Positions 1-8,772 of a stretch of 64,000 nt of DNA are shown here, piece after piece. The DNA is from JAJKIV01 sp036509075. Lineage in GTDB: Bacteria > Gemmatimonadota > Gemmatimonadetes > Gemmatimonadales > Gemmatimonadaceae. The notes under the pieces are model-generated. The model was given only the letters and a program-made list of their open reading frames with translations. It did no database searches and was not told the origin of the DNA. Where the stretch lies: the NCBI GenBank assembly GCA_036509075.1, contig DATCGG010000298.1:1-64000 (forward strand), given 5' to 3'. Numbering within the stretch: position 1 is the stretch's first letter; every line of letters begins with the position of its first letter. A program made the translations under genes and the position numbers.

Positions 1-793
1 CCCAGTAGCGGTCGCGGTGGCCGAAGTCGAGATGCCCACCGAAGACGCCCGACGGTCTCGGCACGTCTGACCACCACACGTCCTTCATGTGCGCGTGATA
101 GATCCGGTCGCCGAAGCGCTCGATGAACCCGATGTAGTCCACTCCCTGGTAGCCGAAATGGCTCGGGTCGTAGTTGAAGCCGAAGGCGGGACGACGCTTC
201 ACCGCCTCGAGCGCCCGCTGGGCAGAGGAGACGTCAAAGGCAATCTCCGTCGGGTGGACCTCGAGCGCGAAACGCACTCCTGCCACGTCGAACGCGTCGA
301 GGATCGGGTTCCACCGATCGGCGAAGTCGCGGAAGCCGGCATCGATCATTGCCGGCGCTACGGGTGGGAAGCTGTAGAGCAAGTGCCAGATCGAGGAGCC
401 GGTGAACCCCGGCACCACGCCCACACCTAACGCCTTCGCCGCCCGCGCGGTGTTCATCATCTCCTCGGCCGCGCGACGTTGCACGCCATCCGGCTTGCCA
501 TCAGCCCAGACGCGCGGCGGGAGGATACTCTTGTGGCGCTCGTCGATCCGGTCACAAACGGCCTGGCCGACGAGGTGATTGCTGATCGCGAACACCTTCA
601 GCCCGTGCCTCTCGAGGATGTCGCGGCGGGAGCGCACGTACCTGTCGTTGCCCAGCGCCTTGTCGACCTCGAAGTGATCGCCCCAGCAGGCGAGCTCGAG
701 GCCGTCGAAACCCCACGACGCCGCTTTTCCGGCGATGGTCTCGAGCGGAAGGTCGGCCCATTGTCCGGTGAAGAGTGTGACTGGTCGTGGCAT
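1..793 (-). CDS. Sugar phosphate isomerase/epimerase, TIM barrel (C-terminus cut off by window edge)
   Basis: The frame opens at the ATG complementary to 791-793 and stays open to the left edge, so about 264 residues are present and the C-terminus is missing. It belongs to the xylose-isomerase-like TIM-barrel superfamily (IolE/AP endonuclease 2 type), whose members isomerise or epimerise sugars using a divalent metal. Visible hallmarks are ALEVHP with the usual metal-binding Glu, GFNYDPSH with Asp and His, and YHAHMKD with His. No signal peptide is present, so it is probably cytoplasmic. It lies 94 bp downstream of a co-directional Gfo/Idh/MocA dehydrogenase, a pairing typical of sugar or inositol catabolism. 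The substrate cannot be read from the sequence. Confidence 0.85.
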   Translation of the reverse strand, partial: MPRPVTLFTGQWADLPLETIAGKAASWGFDGLELACWGDHFEVDKALGNDRYVRSRRDILERHGLKVFAISNHLVGQAVCDRIDERHKSILPPRVWADGKPDGVQRRAAEEMMNTARAAKALGVGVVPGFTGSSIWHLLYSFPPVAPAMIDAGFRDFADRWNPILDAFDVAGVRFALEVHPTEIAFDVSSAQRALEAVKRRPAFGFNYDPSHFGYQGVDYIGFIERFGDRIYHAHMKDVWWSDVPRPSGVFGGHLDFGHRDRYW

Positions 794-887
794 CTTCAAT
801 CCTCGTTGGGCAAGTCGTGCGTTCGTTGTCGGCGCCGTTTTGAAGGTGATACCCGAAAACCAATGACCGACGAGCGGTCATCAGGCA

Positions 888-2051
888 TCAGTCAACCGCA
901 CCGGGGGGCGTATAACGAGCATCGATCCAGCCGCGGGCCTTCCCGCTCTCGACCGACTTGTGAATGAAGTGGACGCCGTGCGCCCCATCCTGAACGGTTG
1001 GGAAGTCCATGTCGAACTCGCCTGGCGAGCCGCCCGAGATTCGCGCGGCGATCACCCGCGCCGCGTTCCGGTAGATGTTCGCGAAGGCCTCGATGAATCC
1101 CTCCGGGTGGCCGGATGGGATGCGTGTGTTGTGCTTCGCGATAGGCGCCAGGTAGTCGTTGCCACGCTTGTAGACCTGCTCGGGCCCATCAGCGGGGAGC
1201 ACGGCGAGGTAATTCGGGTTCTCCTGGCACCAGCTCAGTCCCGCTTTCGTTCCGTACACACGGATCCGAAGCCCGTTTTCCTCACCGGCCGAGATCTGCG
1301 AGGCGTAGATGATTCCGCGCGCGCCGCCGCTGAAATGCACGAGGATGTTCGCGTCGTCCTCGAGCTCGTATCCGTTGCCGACTGTCGTTAGGTCGGCGCA
1401 CAGCGCGTCGACCTCGAGCCCCGTGATGTACCGCGCGAGGTTATGGGCGTGCGTGCCAATATCCCCCACCGCCGACGAGATCCCCGCGTACTTCGGGTCG
1501 AGACGCCAGATATTCATTCCCGCCCCGAGCAGCCATCCCTGCGGGTACTCGGCGACGATCTTCGTGACGGTCCCGAGCTTCCCCTGGCGCACGAGCTCGC
1601 GCGCCTGCTTCACCATCGGGTAGCCGGTGTAGTTGTGCGTCAGCGCGAACACGGTCCTGTGCTTCGCCACGAGCCGGCAGAGCGACTCGGCGTCCTCGAT
1701 GGTGGTGGTCATCGGCTTGTCGCAGACGACGTGGAAGCCGGCCTCGATGGAGGCGCGTGCGATCTCGAAGTGCGACGCGTTAGGCGTGACGATGCTGACG
1801 AAGTCGATGCGCTCGCCGGCGGGGAGCTTGCTCTCGGCGTCGACCATCGCCCGCCATGACGGATAGACACGCCGCGGGTCGAGGAACAGATCCTCGCCCT
1901 GGCGCTTCGACTTCGCCGCGTCCGACGAGAACGCTCCGGCGACGATCTCGATCTCGCCGTCGAGCGCCGCAGCCTTGCGGTGCACCGCACCGATGAAGGC
2001 GCCCGGCCCTCCTCCCACCATCCCGTACCGCACTTTCCGATTCAACGGCAT
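888..2051 (-). CDS. Gfo/Idh/MocA family NAD(P)-dependent oxidoreductase
   Basis: A 387-residue dehydrogenase starting MPLNRKVRYG. The N-terminal Rossmann fold shows GMVGGGPGAFIGAVH, and the family signature HVVCDKPMTTT carries the conserved Lys-Pro that contacts substrate and cofactor. The C-terminal alpha/beta domain contains DIGTHAHNLARY, which supplies the catalytic His region. Family members oxidise sugars, inositols or their derivatives with NAD(P). The frame remains open far upstream of the chosen ATG, but that extension is Arg-rich and lies opposite the next gene, so the Rossmann start was preferred. It probably forms a catabolic pair with the isomerase downstream. Substrate unknown. 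Confidence 0.92.
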   Translation of the reverse strand: MPLNRKVRYGMVGGGPGAFIGAVHRKAAALDGEIEIVAGAFSSDAAKSKRQGEDLFLDPRRVYPSWRAMVDAESKLPAGERIDFVSIVTPNASHFEIARASIEAGFHVVCDKPMTTTIEDAESLCRLVAKHRTVFALTHNYTGYPMVKQARELVRQGKLGTVTKIVAEYPQGWLLGAGMNIWRLDPKYAGISSAVGDIGTHAHNLARYITGLEVDALCADLTTVGNGYELEDDANILVHFSGGARGIIYASQISAGEENGLRIRVYGTKAGLSWCQENPNYLAVLPADGPEQVYKRGNDYLAPIAKHNTRIPSGHPEGFIEAFANIYRNAARVIAARISGGSPGEFDMDFPTVQDGAHGVHFIHKSVESGKARGWIDARYTPPGAVD

Positions 2052-2146
2052 GCCGTGCTCCGGTTCGTGTCGTGCCCGCTGTGAGCGTTCGTGATGCCTG
2101 GTCAGGCAGGAATTGGCACCACCCCGGCGCCCCAGGGCAAGGTCGG

Positions 2147-3397
2147 CTATGGCTCGCCGATCGGGAGCCGCAGCAGGTCTGCTCGGGGCGGCGTCCACGG
2201 TGGTACCGCGGGGGGGCACGTGATCGATCGCCGCGGGACGTGCACGTCGGCGAACCCACCGCCCCCACCGCCGTAACGGACGTCGCCAAGCATCACCACC
2301 GAGTCGCCCACGGCCTTCCACATGGGCACGCGGATGAAGCGCATTGCAGCGAGCGCGGGACAACTCTCTCGCACCAGGGCCTGGAGCTCCTGGCTCGGGG
2401 CGGCCCACTCGCCACCCCAGTGCACCGTCGGGTTCGACGGACGGATCGATGCGCCTAACGCTGACCCGACGCTCGCCCGTTGACCGCACCGTGACGCTGG
2501 CGCAAGCGACGGCGCGCTGCTCACCCGGGCTGTCGCCACACGATATGTCGAGCCGGATCGCTCGACGGTGATCGCCGACATGCACACCGCGTTCGCTGGC
2601 ATGGGCGACATGACCACATCGAGCACCTCCACTGCCGGATCCAGCTCCCGCGTCGCGCGCAACACGGCCGCTCGCGCCCGCACAGACCCGGCCGCCATGA
2701 CCACGGTGACCGCCACCCAGCCCGCGATCGCGGCGACAATACGACCGTCGGGACGCAGGATACGCGCGAGCCCAACCGACACCGCTGCGCCAACGGTGAG
2801 CGCAATCGCGGCGCCTGTGGAAACCGCGTTGACGCGCCACGCGAGACCAAGCCCGCCGAGCAGCACGAGCGAGAGCAGGACCCGCGCGATACGACTCGTG
2901 CTCGCAGCGACGAGCGCCGGCACGGATACGATCCATAGCCACGGCTCGACGATGAACACGGCGTCGCCATAGCGCCAACGGTCGTCAAACGGCCAGAATG
3001 GATGAACGCCGTAGCTGTTCGTCCAGTCGAGCACGAGGTGGCTCAGCGTGCCGGCGAGGAACAGTGCCGCGAGCCAGCGCGCGTCCTGTCGTCCGGGCCA
3101 CTCGCGTGCGCGCCACCGCCACAGGAGCGCGACGACCGCCCACACCAGGACCGCTCCGAGCACCGCAACCACCACGGTGTGGGTATAGCCGCGATGGTGC
3201 AGCATGTAGCGGAGTCGGTCGCCGCCAATCCCGGAGTAGAAGAGATCTGCGTCCGGCAGGTTGGCGGCGATCATCGATGCGATCGCGGCGGTCGCGCCAA
3301 AGCGCGCCGAGGGCTCCGGGTTCGCGCCGCGCGCGCGAAGCCGGGCCATCGACTCGGCGAGCAGCAGCCCGGCAACCGAGTGGGTGACGTTGTCCAT
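2147..3397 (-). CDS. Membrane-bound metal-dependent hydrolase, YdjM/DUF457 family
   Basis: A 416-residue inner-membrane protein. The N-terminal half carries the YdjM/YbcI pattern of membrane-embedded histidines and acidic residues: NVTHSVAG near residue 6, NLPDADLF near 47, HHRGYTHT near 68-74, and LSHLVLDWTNSYG near 118. Several hydrophobic segments follow to about residue 240. The C-terminal half is soluble-looking and ends in a Pro/Arg-rich tail. E. coli YdjM is a LexA-regulated protein of this family with no firmly known substrate. It lies upstream of the Gfo/Idh/MocA gene on the same strand with a 95-bp gap. The family call is firm and the function open. Confidence 0.85.
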   Translation of the reverse strand: MDNVTHSVAGLLLAESMARLRARGANPEPSARFGATAAIASMIAANLPDADLFYSGIGGDRLRYMLHHRGYTHTVVVAVLGAVLVWAVVALLWRWRAREWPGRQDARWLAALFLAGTLSHLVLDWTNSYGVHPFWPFDDRWRYGDAVFIVEPWLWIVSVPALVAASTSRIARVLLSLVLLGGLGLAWRVNAVSTGAAIALTVGAAVSVGLARILRPDGRIVAAIAGWVAVTVVMAAGSVRARAAVLRATRELDPAVEVLDVVMSPMPANAVCMSAITVERSGSTYRVATARVSSAPSLAPASRCGQRASVGSALGASIRPSNPTVHWGGEWAAPSQELQALVRESCPALAAMRFIRVPMWKAVGDSVVMLGDVRYGGGGGGFADVHVPRRSITCPPAVPPWTPPRADLLRLPIGEP

Positions 3398-3530
3398 GGA
3401 CCAAATGAATCGTTAGGCGTGAGCCGCCGCAAGCGGCCGGCTCCTCGACAGCCGGTCGCCTGGCACGAAATGCCCGGGAGTTGTCAGGGCCTCGCCCCGC
3501 CCTCGAACGCTCTCAGCGCGATACGGCCGG

Positions 3531-5144
3531 TCAATCGACATCGAGCCGGTACAAGCGCGTTGGCCGAGGCGTCTCCACGGGGCGCAGCCGGAATTTCTTC
3601 AGGGCCGCGCGCGCCGGCCCGTATCGCGGGTCGGTCGGGGTAACACTCAGGCTATAGGCGTCCGTATAGACCGGGATCCCGGACTCAATCGACCGGGCAA
3701 TCTCCTCGGCACGCTCCGGAAAGACAGGATCTCGCTCTAGCTGTGGGCTCGCCCAGTAGCTAGTCCGCGCCAAACCGACCACGCGAATCCCGCGCTTCAC
3801 CACCGAGTCGAGCATCGTGAGTGGCAGAGCGGTGACGACGACCGCACCGCGCGGCACCGTCTGCTCATAGGCTGCGACTGCCGCGGACATCGGCTGCGCA
3901 ATCGCCGGTTCCGACGCGCCAAGTACGAGACGCCGCACGATATACGTCCGCCCCGCCACTGCCCGCATCTCGACGATCGGTCCGACAAGCGCGAGCAGGC
4001 AGGCCGTGCCCGCGAGCGTCACCGTTCTCAGCGACAGCTCGCGGTAACGACCAAGCCGTCGCAGGGCGTCAGCAACGCCGGCACCCGTTACTGCTGCGAA
4101 CACACCGATGAGTGGCGCCATGAACCGGCCACTCTGATAGAAGTAGAAGCCGTACGTCAGGTACAGGAATGTCGTGAGTGCTGCGGCATACACCACGACG
4201 GTTCGTGTGCCGGCGTTGCCACGACGCACGAGGACGGCGGCCCCCCAGGCCGCAGCGAGGGCGAACCATGCCGACGAAACGGTCAGCAGAATGTAGGCTC
4301 CGTAGTAAATCAGATTGGGTGAGCCTCCGAACGCGCCTAACGCCGCGTCGCCCGGTTGGCGCACGGCGTACGCGAGCGAGAACGTCTTCGCGAGCGATGT
4401 GTGCCAGTACGGCACCCAGTAGTGGTAGCCAGTGCGTGCCACGCTACCGAACGTGACATGATCGTCGAGCGCGAGCACGCCGAGAGCGAATGCCGGCCCT
4501 GCGCCGAGCGCGATCGCCGACGGCCATGGACCGGCGCGAACGCGCGCGTCGACCAGCAGTGCGATCGCGACCGCGGGCACGAAGATGAGGTTCGTATAGC
4601 GCATGAGGATCGCGACGCCGCACACGAGCCCAATTGTCACGAGCGAAGCGTGTCGGCGTGCATCGCCCGCGTGCTGAGCTCGATGATGGAGGAGCACCGC
4701 GATGGCGGTGGCCGTTGCGACGGTCGCCGTCTCGCTCATCACCTGATGGCTCCAATCGACGAACACCGTTCGGAGCAGAAGCGCGCCCGCCGCGAGAAGG
4801 CCCGCGACCGGTCCGCCCAAGCGACGCGCGAGCGCGTGCGTGAGGAGGACGGCGAGGACAGCAAAGGCAGCGACGACGTATATCGCGCTCGCCAGCGTTG
4901 CCCCCGGTAGCCAGAATACCGGCGCGAGGAGCAGCGGAAAGCCGGGGGGATATCGGGGTGGATAGTCCCGTCCCAACAGCTCAATGACGAAGCCGCGCAG
5001 ATGGGCGAGATTGCGCGCGCTCGTGGCGTACTCGCCCGCGTCAGGCATCGGCCCGAGATCGGAAACCCACGCGCGCGGAGCGTACACCACCGCGGCCGCG
5101 ACGAGCGCCACCGCCACGGCGACTCCTGTCGGTCCGAGTCGCAT
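3531..5144 (-). CDS. Multi-pass membrane glycosyltransferase, ArnT/PMT (GT39/GT83-like)
   Basis: A protein of about 537 residues when started at MRLGPTGVAV; an in-frame ATG five codons upstream is an alternative. A first membrane segment is followed by MPDAGEYATSARNLA, placing acidic residues after helix 1 as in the PMT/ArnT clan that uses polyprenyl-phosphate sugars. Next come DYPPRYPPGFPLLLAPVF and roughly ten hydrophobic helices. The C-terminal 150 residues are soluble, with YTDAYSLSVTP. The likely role is transfer of a sugar to lipid or protein on the outer face of the inner membrane. It is divergent from the M28 peptidase. No operon partner is evident. Donor and acceptor unknown. Confidence 0.75.
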   Translation of the reverse strand: MRLGPTGVAVAVALVAAAVVYAPRAWVSDLGPMPDAGEYATSARNLAHLRGFVIELLGRDYPPRYPPGFPLLLAPVFWLPGATLASAIYVVAAFAVLAVLLTHALARRLGGPVAGLLAAGALLLRTVFVDWSHQVMSETATVATATAIAVLLHHRAQHAGDARRHASLVTIGLVCGVAILMRYTNLIFVPAVAIALLVDARVRAGPWPSAIALGAGPAFALGVLALDDHVTFGSVARTGYHYWVPYWHTSLAKTFSLAYAVRQPGDAALGAFGGSPNLIYYGAYILLTVSSAWFALAAAWGAAVLVRRGNAGTRTVVVYAAALTTFLYLTYGFYFYQSGRFMAPLIGVFAAVTGAGVADALRRLGRYRELSLRTVTLAGTACLLALVGPIVEMRAVAGRTYIVRRLVLGASEPAIAQPMSAAVAAYEQTVPRGAVVVTALPLTMLDSVVKRGIRVVGLARTSYWASPQLERDPVFPERAEEIARSIESGIPVYTDAYSLSVTPTDPRYGPARAALKKFRLRPVETPRPTRLYRLDVD

Positions 5145-5330
5145 ACCGGTGCCCTTCATCGGAGCTCGTCGCATGTTATCGTCGCACCAACAGCACGGCA
5201 AAACAGCGGCCGCAATCGCGACGACGAGCGGCGGTGCCAGATCCCTTTGCTTGTCGCCGCGCCCCCGGAGGCGCCATATAGGGCGAGCGCCGTGCACTCC
5301 GCACGCCGACCCGTGACCTTCGAGCCACCC

Positions 5331-6884
5331 ATGCGCACCCGGCCATCGATTCGCACAATCCTCATCGGCACCACTCTCGGACTTCCGGCATCGCTCGCTG
5401 CGCAGTCCACCAAGCTCCCTGCGGCCCGCCGCTCCGACATTCCCGCCGCCTACACGGCTATTCGCGAAGCAGACCTCAGACACGACGTGGGCGAGATGGC
5501 GTCCCCCGGCATGCGCGGCCGCGAAGGCGGCACGATAGATGAAATGCGCGCCTCGATCTGGGTGGCCGAACAGTATCGGAAGATCGGGCTCAAGCCGATG
5601 GGGGAGGATGGAACCTTCTTCCAGTGGTTCGACATGACACGCACGCGCGTGTCCGTCACCGCGAGCAAGGCGAGCATCGCTGGCCAGGCCATGACGCTGT
5701 TCGCCGACTTCATCCCGTTAGGTGTCGTACCGGCCGAGGCGTCTGGTCCGGTGCTCTGGGTCCCCGACGCCACCGATACGACGACCGACATTAAGGGACG
5801 GATCGTCGCGACACCGCTCCTCGCGCCAGCGCCCGGGACCATCCGCCAGAACAGCTACACATTCGCTTCCCGGTACGCGGATGCCGCCGTGAACACCACA
5901 GTCGGCCGATTCGCCCGCCGCGGCGCGGCGGCCGTGATAGTCGTCGCCAACCCGGCGGTCGATAGCGCGTTCGAGGTCGTTTCGTCGGCGCGCAGTCGCG
6001 GCACCTACGACGTCGACAACGCCGTGCCGCGGGCGGCGAACGGTTCGTCGCGGATCGCGCCTCCTCCCGCCCTGGGAGCCGGCCCCACGCCGGCCTATCT
6101 CGTCCGTGCGTCCATGCGTCAGACCCTCGAGCGCCAGCCGCAGGCTGACCTCGCGATCCGGCTCGAGCGGTTCACGACGCCGTCGGTGAACGTCATCGGC
6201 GTCGTTCGCGGTACGGACCCCAAACTGCGCGACGAGTACCTGGTGTTCAGCTCACATCAGGATGCGAATGGCGTGCGCGTGACGCTCGAGGGCGACTCGG
6301 TGCATGCGGGTGCGGACGACAACGCGTCGGTGACCGCCGCGGACCTCGCGGCCGCGCGCGCGTTCGTCAGGCAACCGGGCAAACGCTCAGTCCTGTTCAT
6401 CAACCACGGCTCGGAGGAGCGCGGATTGATCGGCTCGCGGTACCACGCCGCGCATCCGGTCGTTCCACTCCAGCAGATCGTCGCGGTCCTCAACGGCGAC
6501 ATGATCGGGCGCAACACTCCGGACTCGGCCGCGTTGTTAGGCACGCAACCGCCGCACCGGAACTCGAGCGACCTGGTGGCGATGGCACTCAAGGCGAACG
6601 CGCTGACGGGCAAGTTCAAGCTCGACACGATCTGGGATCGGCCGACGCATCCGGAGGGCTGGTACTTCCGAAGCGATCACCTGCCTTACGCACGTCTCGA
6701 CGTGCCGGCGCTCATGTACTCCACGAATCTGCACGACGACTACCACACGCCGCGCGACAACCCGGCACGCATCGATTACCCGAAGCTCACGCGCATGGCG
6801 CAGTGGATATACCTCACGGGATGGTTCGTGGCCAACGCGCCGGAGCGGCCAAAGCTCGACCCCGGATTCCGGCTGGAGCGGTAG
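5331..6884 (+). CDS. Secreted zinc aminopeptidase, M28 family
   Basis: A 517-residue exported peptidase. The start MRTRPSIRTI was chosen because a signal peptide ending near SLAAQS follows at once; the longer open frame upstream is Arg-rich and overlaps the divergent glycosyltransferase. A PA-like insert (residues 130-260) precedes the catalytic part. Zinc-ligand motifs of the M28 co-catalytic site are SSHQDANGV, HAGADDNASVTA, NHGSEERGLIG (Glu pair), LNGDMIGRN and the final DDYHTPRDN. M28 enzymes release N-terminal amino acids from peptides in the periplasm or medium. It ends about 50 bp before a repeat array that separates it from the next, convergent gene. Confidence 0.92.
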   Translation: MRTRPSIRTILIGTTLGLPASLAAQSTKLPAARRSDIPAAYTAIREADLRHDVGEMASPGMRGREGGTIDEMRASIWVAEQYRKIGLKPMGEDGTFFQWFDMTRTRVSVTASKASIAGQAMTLFADFIPLGVVPAEASGPVLWVPDATDTTTDIKGRIVATPLLAPAPGTIRQNSYTFASRYADAAVNTTVGRFARRGAAAVIVVANPAVDSAFEVVSSARSRGTYDVDNAVPRAANGSSRIAPPPALGAGPTPAYLVRASMRQTLERQPQADLAIRLERFTTPSVNVIGVVRGTDPKLRDEYLVFSSHQDANGVRVTLEGDSVHAGADDNASVTAADLAAARAFVRQPGKRSVLFINHGSEERGLIGSRYHAAHPVVPLQQIVAVLNGDMIGRNTPDSAALLGTQPPHRNSSDLVAMALKANALTGKFKLDTIWDRPTHPEGWYFRSDHLPYARLDVPALMYSTNLHDDYHTPRDNPARIDYPKLTRMAQWIYLTGWFVANAPERPKLDPGFRLER

Positions 6885-6930
6885 GAACCTTAAGAGCGAC
6901 TGCCGTGACGGCGCAGGCAAGACGGCGCGG

Positions 6931-7133
6931 AATCCCGAACGGCGCCGATCCCAGACACCGCCAATCCCAGACACCGCCAATCCCAGACACCGCCAATCCC
7001 AGACACCGCCAATCCCAGACACCGCCAATCGCGGACGGCGGAAAGGGCACTCTGTTCGCGGTTGGCAGTTGCGGCCTTTGGGATTGGCGCCGTTCGGGCT
7101 TGGCGCCGTTCGGGCTTGGCGCCGTTCGGGATT
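6931..7133. repeat. Inverted pair of 16-bp tandem-repeat arrays between convergent genes
   Basis: The left array is one divergent unit (CCCGAACGGCGCCGAT, 6934-6949) plus five perfect tandem copies of CCCAGACACCGCCAAT (6950-7029). The right array is three copies of [AC]TTGGCGCCGTTCGGG (7083-7130). The left edge 6931-6948 is the inverse complement of 7116-7133 except at one position, so the two arrays can fold into one long stem around a central segment of about 50 bp. All units share a 16-bp period and an AATCCC/GCC framework, so they look like diverged copies of one ancestral unit. The position between two converging genes suits a transcription-blocking hairpin or a REPIN-like element. Confidence 0.9.
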
Positions 7134-7157
7134 CAGCGTCCTTGGGGTCGTGCGCCC

Positions 7158-8195
7158 TCAGCGGTTCAAACGCCAGATCGACGCCCATGTCGCCGATGAG
7201 TTGGTCGACAACTTCGCGTGGACGTCGTTAGGTTCCGTCAGGCCAATCACCGCGAAGTTCGCCCCATCCCGGGCCCAACTGCTCAGCACCGCTTCGTCGT
7301 CATTTTCGGCGACCACGGCACCTGCGATATCACCGGTTGCGAGGATCGTGGGGCGAGTGCCTTCAGACGGAATCGCAAGCCGGAACAGCTCTCGCGTGGA
7401 CGACGCAACGTCGGGCCAACGAACGAACAGCGCCCACGAACCGTCGCGTGCGATGCCCTGCGGCTCGCCCACCACTTCCTCGCCGCGGGTGACGGCACCC
7501 GTCGCCAGGTCGACTGACGCGAGGCGAGAGAGGGAATTCACGCCGTCTTCGGCCCAGCCGAGATGCTCCGTGAAGAAGAGGCGCGTTCCGGACCCGTTGA
7601 AGCGCATGACATCGTAGCCCGACACGCTGGCGCCGGTCGTCACACGGGTGACCGCGTCGCGGCCGAGGTCCGTCACGAAGATGTCGGGCGCGAGACCGTA
7701 GGGGCCGGTTGCCATCATGTACGCGATCCGACGCGCGTCCGGCGACCACGCGACGCTTCCCCAGAGATATTGGGAGTTCGGGCTCACCGTTCGGAGCGCG
7801 CGTCCGTCGGCACTCACGAGAACGACTTGAAGCGCGTCGGTGGCGGGCGCCACGATAACGGCGAGGTAGCGGCCGTCGGGACTCCACTTCGCGCTCGTTA
7901 TGCGCGTCAGCGATTCGTCCGTGACCGGGAGCTGCCTCGGTGAGTAGTTCCCCACGACGTGACCGCTGACGTGGTCGAACTTGACGCGCACGCGGTCGCT
8001 GCCGTCGAGGTTCTGGATATAGAGCCGTGGGGTGCTTCCCTCCCATTCGATGGTTGCGAGGCGGTCGCCACTCTGGGCCGCCGCGAGGGCGGGTGACGGC
8101 GTTTCGCGTGGGGCGGTGACGGTGCCTGGATCGCTGCAGCCGCCGAGCACGAGTGCAACGGCGATGGGGACGATCGGCGTGAATTTGAGTCGCAT
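7158..8195 (-). CDS. Lipoprotein with TolB/WD40-like beta-propeller
   Basis: A 345-residue protein starting MRLKFTPIVP. A signal peptide ends in the lipobox LGGC near residue 20, so it should be lipid-anchored in the envelope. Repeats of the PD40/TolB type are visible: ITSAKWSPDGRYLAVI, GSVAWSPDARRIAYM, and YDVMRFNGSGTRLFFTEH. These indicate a propeller from about residue 45 to the end. Such proteins usually bind ligands or partner proteins, and no enzymatic motif is seen. It converges on the M28 peptidase across the 16-bp repeat arrays. No function is assigned. Confidence 0.8.
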   Translation of the reverse strand: MRLKFTPIVPIAVALVLGGCSDPGTVTAPRETPSPALAAAQSGDRLATIEWEGSTPRLYIQNLDGSDRVRVKFDHVSGHVVGNYSPRQLPVTDESLTRITSAKWSPDGRYLAVIVAPATDALQVVLVSADGRALRTVSPNSQYLWGSVAWSPDARRIAYMMATGPYGLAPDIFVTDLGRDAVTRVTTGASVSGYDVMRFNGSGTRLFFTEHLGWAEDGVNSLSRLASVDLATGAVTRGEEVVGEPQGIARDGSWALFVRWPDVASSTRELFRLAIPSEGTRPTILATGDIAGAVVAENDDEAVLSSWARDGANFAVIGLTEPNDVHAKLSTNSSATWASIWRLNR

Positions 8196-8349
8196 GAGTT
8201 TACTATGAAGCGTTGGGGCCGCGGCGCTCGCGGAGGATTGATGTGGCGATGCCGGCCGAGCGCCTCGCGCCCGGCGGCAGCAGAACCCCAGCTCCAGCGC
8301 GCCGGTCACGTTCGGCCAGGTGCCCGGCGGGAACCGCTAATGCAGAGGA

Positions 8350-8772
8350 ATGACAATGGAAATCACGCGCGCGGGCTCACGGCCCTCGGCCAAAGGACCG
8401 ACCGATTGGTTCACCGGCATGGTGCGCATCGATCCGTTGATCCAGACCGCCGCGCCGGCACGTGTCGGCGGCGCCGCCGTCACGTTCGAACCGGGCGCCC
8501 GAACGGCGTGGCATACGCACCCGTTAGGTCAAACGCTCATCGTGACCGGCGGGTGCGGCCGCGCTCAGCGATGGGGCGGCGCAATCGAGGAGATCCGGCC
8601 CGGCGACGTCGTGTGGTTTCCGCCTAACGAAAAGCACTGGCACGGGGCGTCGGCCACGACCGCAATGACGCATATCGCAATTCAGGAGGCGCTCGACGGC
8701 AAGTTCGTCGAGTGGATGGAGCAGGTGACTGACGAGCAGTATCGGGCTACGCCACGCCAGACGAACGGCTAG
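8350..8772 (+). CDS. Cupin-domain protein
   Basis: A 140-residue single-cupin protein starting MTMEITRAGS, with GAGG-like RBS bases just upstream; the second Met two codons later is equally possible. Cupin motif 1 reads TAWHTHPLGQTLIVTGG, where Gln sits in place of the usual Glu ligand. Motif 2 reads PGDVVWFPPNEKHWHGAS, keeping the His. Relatives include small metal-binding cupins near carboxymuconolactone and mandelonitrile-lyase-like enzymes. It overlaps the tail of the convergent alpha/beta hydrolase by 26 bp. Metal binding is likely and the reaction is unknown. Confidence 0.88.
   Translation: MTMEITRAGSRPSAKGPTDWFTGMVRIDPLIQTAAPARVGGAAVTFEPGARTAWHTHPLGQTLIVTGGCGRAQRWGGAIEEIRPGDVVWFPPNEKHWHGASATTAMTHIAIQEALDGKFVEWMEQVTDEQYRATPRQTNG

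Noticed and set aside
2052..2978. N-terminal extension of the Gfo/Idh/MocA gene by about 300 codons
   Set aside because: The extension is Arg-rich, lies over the YdjM-like gene, and the Rossmann fold begins at the ATG at 2051.
6950..7029. Possible CRISPR array from regularly repeated 16-bp units
   Set aside because: The units are directly adjacent with no spacers, the unit is too short, and no cas genes are nearby. It is a simple tandem array.
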